NCBI GenBank assembly: GCA_041399085.1
Contig: JAWKTM010000035.1
Span: 10,005-74,004 of the forward strand
DNA from: JAWKTM01 sp041399085
GTDB taxonomy: Bacteria > Planctomycetota > Planctomycetia > Pirellulales > Pirellulaceae
Reading direction: 5' to 3'
Length of the DNA stretch: 64,000 nt
Below, piece by piece: positions 7,977 to 16,884 of the stretch. Positions within the stretch are counted from its first letter, which is position 1. Each line of letters starts with the position of its first letter. The translations under genes were made by a program, and so were the position numbers. The notes beneath the pieces were generated by a model, which saw only the letters and a list, made by a program, of their open reading frames with translations, searched no databases and was not told the origin of the DNA.

Positions 7977-9485
7977 GTTTGTTCTCCTCCTGGGTCTCCG
8001 AGCGGGCGAGAACCAAGCGTGCCTTGACGTCGAATTTTGTCGCGCTGCCAGAACTGGTGCTTATAGGTTGCGTACTTTCCAACGCCACGTCGCGCAGCAT
8101 CGGAGCCTTCTTCAACCGCGAGACAAACTCATAGATGGAATCCTCATTGTGACTGGGACCGGAGATCGCCACGCGCCCGTCGCGATCCACCATCAGTGTG
8201 TCCAGCCAGGTGTCCTCGGGCAGCGACGTGCCCACGGAAACCAAGAGATCTTGCCATTGCGGCGTCGATACCGCGCCGGCAATCTTTTTCAAATGCGTGA
8301 GCTTCTGTTCGGCATCGGTCATCTCCAACTGCATCATGCGGACCGCATCCTGCTCCGGTTCTAGCGAAGCCAACTGCGAATCCAACATCGAACATTGCAT
8401 GCGCTGCCAAGCGCTCGCGGCGCCAACCAATATGGCCAGCGCGACAACCGCCGCCAAAGGCGCGGCCAAACGGGTCAACATGGGGCGAATCGGCAACCGC
8501 ACCTGTTTGCGCAGCTCGTTCATCAGATCCGGGGCGTCGCCCGACGCCGCTTCGCTCTGGGCATATAACGCCGCGCCCAACGCCCCCAAATATCTCGGGT
8601 CGCCATCGTAGGAACTATCAAATTCCCAGTCCGACTTCACTTGCCGCGGATCTAACACATCGGCCGCAATCTGCGAGCCCTGTTGTAGGCTCCGGCACGC
8701 CGCTTGGACTTCGGATGACTCACCACACAGAAACACTTGGGCAATGTCGCCGCGCACGAATGTGAATTGTCGTTCGCAAAATCGTCGCAAACGGGTCAAC
8801 TGCCGACTCACCAGTTGAGCCGCGTCGTGCTGCACGCGCTGTCCGCCGCCCGGCCGATAATCCAACAACAGCCGTCCAGCGTGGGAAATCCCCAGTCCCA
8901 CACCCGACTCGTCGATCTCCACCAACATCACTGGCCAGGAGGTCTCGCTGGCAGGTGACCCACGGCGCGACACATGGCGATCATGAATGTTCCAATAAAA
9001 CTGATCTTCAGCCCGGCGGCCGTGGCGGCGATTGCAACACCGACAACGTTTGGCGATTAACAATTGTCATCCACGCCAACGAAGTCTTCGTGTCGATCGC
9101 CTGTGTGAACGTGGTACCAACCTTCTCGCCCACGCCCAACGTCAAATACTGCCGTCCGCCTTCCAAACGCCGCAGCTCTTGACGCACCACGCTGCTCGCC
9201 CGACACCACGCGTGACGCAGAAATCGTTGCTCGCGCCGCCAAGCGGATCGACGCGTCTCGCAGGTTTTCTTCGTCCGCCAGTTTTTTCAGCGCGTCCGTC
9301 AATTCCTGCTGGCCCTGTTCGCTACGCAACGTGGCGGCTTCGCGCCGCCAAGTCGTGCGCCGCGCTTTGACCGTCGCCTTTCCCTCCGCGCCCGGTTCCA
9401 CGATTACCGCCAGCAGTTCGCTGGACAGTAATTCGATCGCCACGATCCGTTTCGCGGCCGGCGAGTTCTTCGTCTTCTTTGCCAT
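7966..9485 (-). CDS. PilM/GspL-PilN-like platform protein, frame interrupted
   Basis: The protein starts with MAKKTKNSPAAKRIVAIELL (actin-like PilM/GspL) at 9485, and its carboxyl half has an actin-like LVEIDESGVGLGISHAGR segment, a membrane helix (LAAVVALAILVGAASAW) and a periplasmic PilN-type region. It would therefore be a PilM-PilN fusion, as in GspL. The frame changes about five times between 9240 and 8950: pieces such as NDFCVTR, VVRQELRRLEGG, AATAAGLKISFIGTFMIAM and ASETSWPVMLVEID are recoverable only by switching frames. Sequence before and after is intact. This is either a clustered consensus error or a decaying gene. Its first bases are adjacent to the GspK-like stop codon. Confidence 0.75.
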
Positions 9486-9486
9486 C

Positions 9487-9867
9487 TCAACCACCCTGTT
9501 TCAGTGTCACTTGCAGCCGGCGCGTGAACGAGCCCGCTTGTCCTTCGGCGGCGATGATAACCAGTCCTCCCGCGCCGTCGGTTACCGTCGCCGAATAATG
9601 ATTGCCGCTCCCCGGCGGAAACTCGGTGCTGGAAATTCCGGTTCGCCAAGTAATATCGTTCTCCAATGCCGATAGTGCGTGTTGGATGCCACACTCGGCC
9701 AAGTACCGAGCTTGGTCATAATCCACCGTGTGACGCAGCGTCGCGTATTGCAGTTGCTGTGTATCCATGATGGCAATTACCAAGGCACTGGTGACCACCA
9801 TCACAAAAAGCGCCAATAGTAACGCCGCGCCTCGACGCGCTCGGATTGTGAGTTGTCGTTTTACCAT
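9487..9867 (-). CDS. PilX/GspK-like minor pseudopilin
   Basis: A 126-residue protein with a basic N-terminus, a hydrophobic helix (about 13-35, RRGAALLLALFVMVVTSAL) and the sequence ARYLAECGIQHALSALE that is common after the helix in PilX/GspK proteins. It is shorter than true GspK (about 300 residues), so it lacks the large periplasmic insertion and is closer to PilX. I use the ATG at 9867, which overlaps the end of the GspJ-like gene by 7 bases. It probably caps the pseudopilus together with the I- and J-like proteins. Confidence 0.7.
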   Translation of the reverse strand: MVKRQLTIRARRGAALLLALFVMVVTSALVIAIMDTQQLQYATLRHTVDYDQARYLAECGIQHALSALENDITWRTGISSTEFPPGSGNHYSATVTDGAGGLVIIAAEGQAGSFTRRLQVTLKQGG

Positions 9868-10508
9868 GATCTCACCCACACCCAAGAACGAATGCTGCGC
9901 GTCCCGTTCGTTCGCCCCGGCAGGATCACCGTGGCCGTAACACGCACGCACTGAACCTCGCCCGCATTGGCCGCCGCCGTGGTGCCGTCCGCGCGAAAGC
10001 CCGCGAAGTTCAATGATTCAATGTCCGGCGCCAACAGTTGGTCGGCCGTCCCAGGTCCAAACAACACACGTTTCGTGCCATTGTCGTGAGCCCAACGCAA
10101 CGTGACGCCCGCCGAAGTCACGACGGACAAGGACCCGCTGTTGTTGGTCGACGCCGAGATCGCCGTGACGCCTTCGGCCTGACGAATCTCGCGCACAATG
10201 TGCCGCACCGTGGCATGGCCCGCCTGAATGCGCACGAAGTCCGCTTGGTTGGCTTCCCACGCTTCTCGCCCCGTGCGCATCACAATCATGACCGACGTGA
10301 GCACGGTGGCCAGCATCGTCGAGGCGATGGTCACTTCCATCAACGTCAACGCCCGCCGGGCCGTTCGACGGGTCGGAGTGCGCGTGTCCCCGGTCGCCGC
10401 GTCTTGCGAAAATACGCCGAGCCGACGACGCGGCGCGCCGAGCCAGCGGCGCGGGCCGCGCCGTCGGTCGGCGGCCCCTTCATTGTGCGTGAGTTGTGCC
10501 TGGCACAT
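9861..10508 (-). CDS. GspJ/PilW-like pseudopilin
   Basis: A 215-residue prepilin-like protein. The type III signal appears as ARRALTLMEVTIASTM at about residues 50-65, followed by a hydrophobic helix and a periplasmic domain. The family Glu at position +5 is present in LTLMEV. The 50-residue leader before the cleavage site is unusually long. The only ATG is at 10508, and the true start may be a downstream GTG or TTG. It lies 12 bases after the GspI-like gene in the G-H-I-J-K order. Confidence 0.75.
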   Translation of the reverse strand: MCQAQLTHNEGAADRRRGPRRWLGAPRRRLGVFSQDAATGDTRTPTRRTARRALTLMEVTIASTMLATVLTSVMIVMRTGREAWEANQADFVRIQAGHATVRHIVREIRQAEGVTAISASTNNSGSLSVVTSAGVTLRWAHDNGTKRVLFGPGTADQLLAPDIESLNFAGFRADGTTAAANAGEVQCVRVTATVILPGRTNGTRSIRSWVWVRSW

Positions 10509-10520
10509 GCTTTGGCTGCC

Positions 10521-10991
10521 TCAACTTCCCGCGGCTTCGTGTTCATAAGCCACCACGTGCGCCAGCTTCGTCGCGAATTGCACGCGTGGTTCCGAACTGG
10601 ATTCCCACAAGTTGTTATTGTTTCGGTCTTCCCAAACGGACGAGTAGATCACCATCAATCGATTGGGAGTTCCACCGAAGACCGCCCCGTCGTTGGCGAA
10701 CACTTGCCATTTCAATTGGGGATACCCTTGCGCGGCGCAGTCGCCCGTGATATTCACGTTCTGCCAACTGCCACACGACAACGCCAAATACTGTTCGAGA
10801 CGATCCACACAGATCGTGGACATGGCCGTGCCGGCCTCGACGCGCCGTCCGACCCGCACGCTGTCTCGCATCATTCGCAGCGCTGGCACCAAGGTGATGG
10901 CGATAATGGAAGTCGCCACCAACAGCTCGAGCAGCGTTTGCCCGCGGCGGCCGTTACGCCGTCGTCGCCCTCGCTGACGAGTTCCGTTCAT
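10521..10991 (-). CDS. GspI/PilV-like pseudopilin
   Basis: A 156-residue prepilin with a basic leader (MNGTRQRGRRRRNG), the processing site RRGQTLLELLVATSI with Glu+5, and a hydrophobic helix up to about residue 40. A short periplasmic domain follows (TAMSTICVDRLEQYLAL). The ATG at 10991 is preferred over one at 11024 because it gives a normal leader length. Operon position between the GspH- and GspJ-like genes supports the I assignment. Confidence 0.75.
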   Translation of the reverse strand: MNGTRQRGRRRRNGRRGQTLLELLVATSIIAITLVPALRMMRDSVRVGRRVEAGTAMSTICVDRLEQYLALSCGSWQNVNITGDCAAQGYPQLKWQVFANDGAVFGGTPNRLMVIYSSVWEDRNNNNLWESSSEPRVQFATKLAHVVAYEHEAAGS

Positions 10992-11086
10992 GATCCGCCC
11001 CTGCCCGTGTCGGAGTTGTCTCACAACGATTGAATGTCATAACCGGCTTGTTGCCGACCATTGCTAAACGGCAATCCTTTGCGATC

Positions 11087-11548
11087 TCACAATTCCGTGA
11101 CTTGCATCGCCCCCGTAATCGGCACCACGTTCATTTGCCAGCTTCGGGCGTTCCCGGCCAAAGTGATCTGGTAGGCGCCCAACGCTTGCCCCTCGAACGT
11201 GAATTCCATCACCGTGTGACTGGCCGTGATGGAGACGTCTTCGCCTAGCGTGCGACTCTCCACGTTTTGTACGCCGGTCGCGGTCCGTCGTCGCAACCGA
11301 TAAGTGATCCCTTTCCCCGTCGTGGCGGGGAATTGGATAAAGTGATTCTCGCCAGTCGTGATCGATAGACGCTGGGCACGTAGCAAGTCCAACGACAGCC
11401 GCCGGCAGTCCGCCTGCGCGCCGAAGTTTCCTAGCAACGTGCGGCCGTTCCGCGCGATCACGATCGACGACAGAATCCCGATCAAAGTGATCACGGCGAG
11501 CAGTTCCAATAAGGAAAATGCTCGCCGCGAGGACGTTCGCATTGCCAT
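11087..11548 (-). CDS. GspH/FimT-like pseudopilin
   Basis: A 153-residue prepilin with the site SSRRAFSLLELLAVITLIGI, including Glu+5, then a helix to about residue 38. The rest (DCRRLSLDLLRAQRLSITTG and a beta-rich C-terminus) is typical of GspH/FimT. The start at 11548 gives a 10-residue leader. It sits 46 bases after the GspG-like gene and 96 bases before the GspI-like gene. Confidence 0.8.
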   Translation of the reverse strand: MAMRTSSRRAFSLLELLAVITLIGILSSIVIARNGRTLLGNFGAQADCRRLSLDLLRAQRLSITTGENHFIQFPATTGKGITYRLRRRTATGVQNVESRTLGEDVSITASHTVMEFTFEGQALGAYQITLAGNARSWQMNVVPITGAMQVTEL

Positions 11549-11593
11549 GTCCAGGTACTCTGGGTTGGAAGGAACGTGTATCAAATCCCCGGC

Positions 11594-11926
11594 CTACAGA
11601 ACGCGTTTCTTGGTGGCGTCCATCGCATAGGCCGCGCCGTTGGTCGGATTCACCGGAATGCCGTTCGGGAAATAGTTCACGTCCGCGCCGATGTCCGATA
11701 GATTCGTCGCCGGCCATGTCCCCTTCTCGAAATACCATCGCTCGATCGCCGAGTTGATTTCGGCTTTGTTCTGCCGATCCGCTTCTTGCTTGGCCTTCGC
11801 GCTGGACACCGACACGCGCGGCACGACCACCACGGCGATGATTCCGAGGATCGTGACGACGGCCAGCAATTCGAGCAGCGAGAAACCGCGACGACGATTT
11901 TGCTTTTTCAAGTGACGCAAACGCAT
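11594..11926 (-). CDS. gspG: GspG-like major pseudopilin
   Basis: A 110-residue prepilin with RRRGFSLLELLAVVTILGII, Glu+5 and a helix of about 25 residues, then the GspG-like extended segment and a short C-terminal domain (AINSAIERWYFEKGTWP-like, followed by TNLSDIGADVNYFPNGIPVNP). The motif PVNPTNGAAYAMD resembles the GspG calcium-site loop region. It is the first gene of the operon and has a GAGGTG ribosome site 8 bases before the ATG at 11926. Upstream, about 430 bases separate it from a divergent small lipoprotein, so the operon promoter should lie there. Confidence 0.8.
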   Translation of the reverse strand: MRLRHLKKQNRRRGFSLLELLAVVTILGIIAVVVVPRVSVSSAKAKQEADRQNKAEINSAIERWYFEKGTWPATNLSDIGADVNYFPNGIPVNPTNGAAYAMDATKKRVL

Positions 11927-12353
11927 GACAAACACCTCACTGTTTTCTTTGCCGGTTCGCGAGCCGGGCCACGCGCCATGCGGGCCACAGAATATCGACT
12001 CGATAAGAACCCAACCCGACAAGACCTGCCCCCATCTGGCGAGGATCTGTCGACAAGCAAACATAGCTCTGTCTAGCTTCACCGCGCCACATTTTCACTA
12101 TCGCGGAAAATCTTTCCCGCCTCTCGCCATCCTCCAGGACACAACGACCGATACGTCAACTACAATCGCACCGCATGATGTCGATCCCATGCGAAATCGC
12201 AGGAATTTGCCGCGCACAACCGCGCGACATCACGTAGCGCGCAACCCACCCAGCGCGGCCTCGGGCGACAGCGACCAATCATCGCTTGGGCGTAGGAAGC
12301 TCCTGTTGAGTCGCAGTCCAACCTTTCAACCATCTCATTGTCGGAGAGCATTC

Positions 12354-12533
12354 ATGACTTGGCGATTACTTGCGGGCCTGGCATTCATGGCATTCAGTGT
12401 TAGCGCCGGCTGCGCCAAGACCGAAGAAGAGCCACACGCCGATCAGATTCCAACCATTCCGCCGGGCCGCGCCGCCATGGCAAGCGACGTCGCCGCTCCG
12501 GTCCAGCCAGCGGCGCCCGATTCGGCGAATTAG
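12354..12533 (+). CDS. Small lipoprotein
   Basis: A 59-residue protein with a lipoprotein signal: MTWRLLAGLAFMAFSVSAGC, with the lipobox ending SAGC at residue 20. The mature part is about 40 residues, rich in Pro, Ala and acidic residues, with no recognisable domain. A GGAGAG ribosome site lies 7 bases upstream of the ATG. It is divergent from the GspG-like operon. Function is unknown; membrane anchoring is the only supported statement. Confidence 0.75.
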   Translation: MTWRLLAGLAFMAFSVSAGCAKTEEEPHADQIPTIPPGRAAMASDVAAPVQPAAPDSAN

Positions 12534-12576
12534 ATGCCCGTGGACGAAGAACCCGTCCGCAAACAAGTTGCCACTC

Positions 12577-12700
12577 AGCTCGATTAAAGCGGAAGGGCGC
12601 AAGCCCACCGGTCTAGCGGAATGGTTCAACTCGATTAAAGCGGTAGGGCACAAGCCATCCGGTACCGCTAGGTACCGGACAGCTTGCGCGTGCCGCTCCG
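12577..12700. repeat. Duplicated unit and long imperfect hairpin
   Basis: The sequence CTCGATTAAAGCGG followed by AGGGC-CAAGCC-CCGGT occurs twice, at about 12577 and 12630, roughly 53 bases apart. The second copy runs into a palindrome: arms at 12647-12666 and 12671-12694 surround the loop GCTA, with the inner CCGGTACC/GGTACCGG perfect. It lies in the 270 bases between two convergent genes (12533 and 12803). A terminator role is possible, but there is no T-run after it. Confidence 0.75.
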
Positions 12701-12802
12701 ATCAAGCGGTGCCGGACGGATCGCGCCGTTCCGTTAGGGCCTTCCGTTAGGGCCACAAGCTATTTTCGGACGGGTCCCGAGGTGCGCAAAACCCGAGCCT
12801 TC

Positions 12803-13798
12803 TTACAATGACCGACGGCGCCAACTGCCAGGGCGAATTTCCAGGTGGACCGTGTCGTATTCGCCGTACACCTTGTACCATAGCGACCGATCCGTCCGGA
12901 CGGTCGTCCACCCAGAACTTAGCGAACCAAGGACCATGTAAGAGTTGGACGAGGTGAGTAAGCCGGAATCAACCAAGAAGTTCAGCGACGGCTTGCTGTC
13001 GTTCGACTCGAATCCAATGCACATGTTCTGGGTCGCGAGCAGCGTTGGCTGTGGGGGAAAGTCGAATCGATACCAATCCATGCCCGAGCCCACGAAGTTA
13101 CCCGGCACGACTATCCCACCCAGCAACGTCTCGGGCTTGCTGTCGGTTCCCGCCGTATAAAGGTTAATACTGAAGTCGACATCCTTATCTCGTTGGCAAA
13201 ACACTTCGACATACTCGACCCGCCAACCGACTGCTTCCGTGGGCAACTGAGGTTTGAAGAACTGCGCGGACCAAGTATCGTTGGAAAGTGGCCGAGTGGC
13301 GTTGACCAAGCTAAATGTTGGCTCCGAGATTCTCGAATCATGGGGTGTGGGAATGGGGTCAACGATGACTTCACTCACCCACACGGCTTCTCCCATGCGC
13401 CCGATGCCCCGAACCGTAACGGGTTGGTAGGGATCATTTGCTAGGTCGCCGTCGGCCGGATCGTCCACGATAATCGCCATCGAACCGCCGCCGAACGTGA
13501 CGTTTCCCACTTCGACATTCGGGTTGATCGCCGCGCGCCAATTCGTCCGCGTCTTGGCGAACAACAGGAACATCTCAATGGCGGACTCGGCGTTCCTTCG
13601 CGCTTGCCGCAAATCGCTGTCCTGTTGCGTCGCTAGCCGGTCCAGTCGAACGGTCGTTAGCGCCGCGGTTCCCAACATCGCTACGATCATGGTGACGCTC
13701 AGCACATACACATATAAGGCCGCGCCCCGACGCCGTGAGGCCGACGTCGCCAAGCGAAACAAGGCGCCCCGGTGATAGGTTGGGCAAGTTCGGCGCAT
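12803..13798 (-). CDS. PilX/GspK-like minor pilin with C-terminal beta-sandwich domain
   Basis: A 331-residue protein. A hydrophobic helix with a basic front (RRRGAALYVYVLSVTMIVAM) at about 22-45 and the DLRQARRNAESAIEMFLLFA segment identify a PilX/GspK-type N-terminus. Residues about 165-315 form an extra domain (WSAQFFKPQLPTEAVGWRVE to SLWYKVYGEYDT) that resembles the last part of the PilW-like protein two genes upstream, with the same WYK/WIE-VYG ending. It looks like an extracellular beta-sandwich of the choice-of-anchor or lectin-like kind; that is inference. The start at 13798 is preferred. Confidence 0.75.
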   Translation of the reverse strand: MRRTCPTYHRGALFRLATSASRRRGAALYVYVLSVTMIVAMLGTAALTTVRLDRLATQQDSDLRQARRNAESAIEMFLLFAKTRTNWRAAINPNVEVGNVTFGGGSMAIIVDDPADGDLANDPYQPVTVRGIGRMGEAVWVSEVIVDPIPTPHDSRISEPTFSLVNATRPLSNDTWSAQFFKPQLPTEAVGWRVEYVEVFCQRDKDVDFSINLYTAGTDSKPETLLGGIVVPGNFVGSGMDWYRFDFPPQPTLLATQNMCIGFESNDSKPSLNFLVDSGLLTSSNSYMVLGSLSSGWTTVRTDRSLWYKVYGEYDTVHLEIRPGSWRRRSL

Positions 13799-13815
13799 GC
13801 GCGTTTGGCTCCTAT

Positions 13816-14337
13816 TTACCACTGCGTTCGCAGGCTCCAAGCTTCGGCCAGTGTGTGCGCGCCGTCGTCAATCGACACATGAATCCGTTTTGCGCCGGTG
13901 CGAGTCGTGGACACCGTGCTTGGTTCGCTAGCCTTGACATGTTCCACTACGACCCGACGAGTCCATCCCTTTAAATCCTCGTAAGGTTGTCCTGCCTTGC
14001 TCTCCGGCGGATTCTTACTCCAACCGTTGTAGTCGTCCACATCATCATACCCAGAGCGATTGCCGACATACTCGCTCGTCTCCGGCCCCAGATAGTCATT
14101 GTCGCTCGCCGCGTTTTCGGGGTCATGAAACGGCAACGCCAGGATCTCGTCCAACATCTGTTCCACCATCATATCGGCCCGCGCCCGATCGTTAGCCACG
14201 CCTCGGCCGCGCACCACCCCCGCCATCATATTAGTCGCGCCCAACAACACGACGCTGACAAGCAATGTGGAAATGACGACTTCGAGCAGATTAAACCCGT
14301 GTCGCGCCCGAACGGCGATTCGTACCGAAGCATTCAT
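13816..14337 (-). CDS. PilV-like minor pilin
   Basis: A 173-residue prepilin with ARHGFNLLEVVISTLLVSV, Glu+5 and a helix to about residue 35, then ADMMVEQMLDEILALPFHDP, which is close to the post-helix segment of PilV proteins. The remainder is acidic and contains the NDYLGPETSEY region. It overlaps the PilW-like gene by 4 bases (start/stop), so the two are translationally coupled, and precedes the PilX-like gene by 17 bases. Confidence 0.8.
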   Translation of the reverse strand: MNASVRIAVRARHGFNLLEVVISTLLVSVVLLGATNMMAGVVRGRGVANDRARADMMVEQMLDEILALPFHDPENAASDNDYLGPETSEYVGNRSGYDDVDDYNGWSKNPPESKAGQPYEDLKGWTRRVVVEHVKASEPSTVSTTRTGAKRIHVSIDDGAHTLAEAWSLRTQW

Positions 14338-15392
14338 GGCAAAATGGCTCTTGGTTGGTTGCGCAACGGTATGAGAGTGCGGACGACCGAATCCGTCGAC
14401 TCGTGGGCGACCATCGTGACGTTCACGCTAGTCAAATAAACAGACCCGAAGCAATTTCCCCGCGAATCATAATAGTGGCCGAATACCTCGATCCACAAAT
14501 CGCTATCGGGGTCCAGTTCCCAAGAACCGCCGTTGTCCTTGGAACCCAACAATGCCGAACCGGGCGTTGTCTTACTCGGAGTTCCGTAAGCCAAGACCCC
14601 AGCCGTGCTGCTTCCTATGTTACGAAGTGTGATGCAGGCGCCTCGATTCGCCGCAAGGCGTCCGGTCGAAGTGAACTTGATTTGGGTCTCGGCGAATTCA
14701 GCCTGGAAATCTTGTTCGCTTGCGGAAGTCGATTGAATGAGAACATCAGGTAGAGAATGATCGTTCGCAGAATGAACATCCATCGCCAAGGCGCCATTCG
14801 TCTTGCCTTCGGAGCGCATCCACAACCGAACCCGTGTAATCGACCAAGCCACGGCCACCGTGGGCAACACGGGACGGAAGTAAACACCGTAGGCATTGTT
14901 TCCGTTCAGCTTGGCTTCGGCGAGCGGGCCGGTATTCTCTTTATTTAGGGACAGCCACTGTAGTTCGGTCGTGCCGTCCTCATTTGGGTTGTAACTATCA
15001 TAGGTAAATTCCAACTTGGCGGCCTCGCCAATAGGCAATGTGTCCGCATCCCCGACGCCTCGCGCTAGTTCGCCCGTGTCGGACCACCATAAGTAGGAAA
15101 TGCTTTCTTGAAGTCCGTCGCCGTCCTGATCTTCCACGGTCGCTTCCAGCATATAGAGCGATTGGACCGGCAGCGCGACGGCGTAGTTCAGGTCGGAGGT
15201 GAGCCGTTCCACGAGCGAGATTCCGGCGGCCGTGCTGGCGGCCGGAACGAGATTGGGATCGGTCGCCCGCGTGGCAATTACCAATGTGCCGCCAATCCCG
15301 CTCAACAACATCATGGCAGCGCTCATGCTGACCACGGTTTCCATTAACGAATACCCGCGGGACGGAGCGCTAGGGTGTCGTCGCCGTATCAT
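14334..15392 (-). CDS. PilW-like minor pilin with C-terminal beta-sandwich domain
   Basis: A 352-residue prepilin-like protein: basic leader, SRGYSLMETVVSMSAAMMLL with Glu+5, then a helix to about residue 40. Residues 45-150 are the pilin part. Residues about 165-330 are an added domain with YGVYFRPVLPTVAVAWSI, TRVRLWMRSEGKTNGALAMD and SDLWIEVFGHYYD. The same strand order and ending are visible in the PilX-like protein. The domain is probably exposed on the filament tip and could bind a glycan or surface. Both neighbours overlap it by 4 bases. Confidence 0.75.
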   Translation of the reverse strand: MIRRRHPSAPSRGYSLMETVVSMSAAMMLLSGIGGTLVIATRATDPNLVPAASTAAGISLVERLTSDLNYAVALPVQSLYMLEATVEDQDGDGLQESISYLWWSDTGELARGVGDADTLPIGEAAKLEFTYDSYNPNEDGTTELQWLSLNKENTGPLAEAKLNGNNAYGVYFRPVLPTVAVAWSITRVRLWMRSEGKTNGALAMDVHSANDHSLPDVLIQSTSASEQDFQAEFAETQIKFTSTGRLAANRGACITLRNIGSSTAGVLAYGTPSKTTPGSALLGSKDNGGSWELDPDSDLWIEVFGHYYDSRGNCFGSVYLTSVNVTMVAHESTDSVVRTLIPLRNQPRAILP

Positions 15393-15877
15393 TGGATCTC
15401 CACGGTTCCCGAGTTAGCATCGACGGAGACCACCCGCGAATAGTGTCCCCGTTCTAAGACAATGAGCCCGCCTTCGTCCGGACGGCCATGCCATGGAAAC
15501 GTGATCTCGTTGCCACCCAACGTGGTCGCCTTGAATCGGACCCCATAGGGAAACTCGTTGAGAAACACGTCGTATGGTTGCCCCGGATGGTCGGGATGCT
15601 CCATTCCCATGACTCGGTAGGCCCCTCGATTAAAAGCGAACTTGATCGTTCCATTGCTGCTGGTTCGATTGGCTCGCTCGCGAGTCAGCTCTAGATCCCG
15701 TTTCAGTCGGTCGGCCGCGCAGTCGACGGCTTTCGCCGACAAGAACTGATGAAAGCTGGGTACGGTCGCGGCGGCCGTGATGCCCATGATGAGGACCACG
15801 ATCGTGACCTCCACGAACGAAACGCCGCGGCGACGCTTCGCGAGGCGGCGTACGAAGGTGCGGTGGGAACTCAGCAT
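15389..15877 (-). CDS. FimT/GspH-like minor pilin
   Basis: A 162-residue prepilin with KRRRGVSFVEVTIVVLIMGI and Glu+5, then SAKAVDCAADRLKRDLELTR, typical of GspH/FimT. The ATG at 15877 has AGGG upstream and gives a leader of about 20 residues; a frame start at 15973 is less likely. It is the first gene of a four-gene minus-strand minor-pilin operon and is divergent from the major pilin gene. Confidence 0.8.
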   Translation of the reverse strand: MLSSHRTFVRRLAKRRRGVSFVEVTIVVLIMGITAAATVPSFHQFLSAKAVDCAADRLKRDLELTRERANRTSSNGTIKFAFNRGAYRVMGMEHPDHPGQPYDVFLNEFPYGVRFKATTLGGNEITFPWHGRPDEGGLIVLERGHYSRVVSVDANSGTVEIQ

Positions 15878-16187
15878 CAATACACCCTGCCCGGTGTGGC
15901 GCGTTAGTTTAACGAGCGATCGCTCGCCCATTGACAAAGCTACGTCGAAAACCAACGGCCCGTCCGTTCCCATCGAGGAACTCGCGGCGATCGAGACGCC
16001 ATGTCGCGCGGGGTGCGAAGAAAGGATGAAAATCAGGGCCGTTGGTAATCGTCGCTGGGGAATTCAACCTAGCTTTTCATGTGCGGACACATCGTGCCGA
16101 CGCAAATCACGCATTCCGCCGTCCGAAGATGCCTAGGTGAGGCGTCTGGCGACCAAGTCATGAATAGGGGGCAGACAGGTGAAGACG

Positions 16188-16628
16188 ATGAAACATCGGA
16201 GCGGTTTCTCGCTAGTCGAATTAGTAGTAGTCATCATGATCTTGGGCATCCTCGCGGCCGTGGCCGCGCCCAAGCTGCTAAACACATCGTCGGCAGCCAC
16301 CGACAATAGCCTGCGGCAATCGTTGTCCGTGGTGCGCGACGCCATCGAGTTGTACGCGGCACAGAACAATGGCGCCTTGCCCGGCCAAAGCGACAATTTG
16401 CAGGCCGATTTGGCAAACTATCTGCGGGGCGGTGTGCTGCCGAATTCGCCGGTGGGTTCCAAACTGAATTCCGTCAAATACTCCACGGGAACAGGGGCAA
16501 TTTCTGGCGAGAGCGGCACCGCCAGCACGGTCGCCGGTTGGAACTATAATAAGACGACCGGCGAGTTTATCTGCAATTTCAATGGAGCGACCACGTCGAA
16601 TTCCTCCATCAATTACGACGACCTGTAA
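16188..16628 (+). CDS. Type IV pilin / GspG-like major pilin
   Basis: A 146-residue prepilin. The signal is RSGFSLVELVVVIMILGILA with Glu+5, and PKLLNTSSAATDNSLRQSLS continues the helix. The C-terminal 80 residues contain NNGALPGQSDNLQADLANYL and many Asn, Thr and Ser residues. The ATG at 16188 has AGGTG nine bases upstream; a GTG at 16179 within that site is rejected. The gene begins the plus-strand operon that encodes the ATPase and platform, so it is the likely main filament subunit. Confidence 0.85.
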   Translation: MKHRSGFSLVELVVVIMILGILAAVAAPKLLNTSSAATDNSLRQSLSVVRDAIELYAAQNNGALPGQSDNLQADLANYLRGGVLPNSPVGSKLNSVKYSTGTGAISGESGTASTVAGWNYNKTTGEFICNFNGATTSNSSINYDDL

Positions 16629-16884
16629 GAATGCGTCGGCTGTGCGTTCCCTGGCGGTTGGCTGGGGTCACTTGGGTACACTCCAGCGCTGTCAGCGCGG
16701 CCGGGTGTCGCGCAATGTCTAACGGTTCTGACGCCTTGCCGGATCAGTCGATTGGCAGTGGCTGAAGCGATATTTACCCAGCGCCATATGCGTCGAGTCC
16801 GATGATTGAGTACGGATGGAATGGTCGCGGCAAACCGCGACGCGGATCGACGGTTCAAGGCTCGCGATAGTAGAGGTCGAGCGC

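Noticed and set aside
15974..16187. Sigma-54 promoter upstream of the pilin
   Set aside because: No TGGC-N8-TGC type pair was found between the divergent starts.
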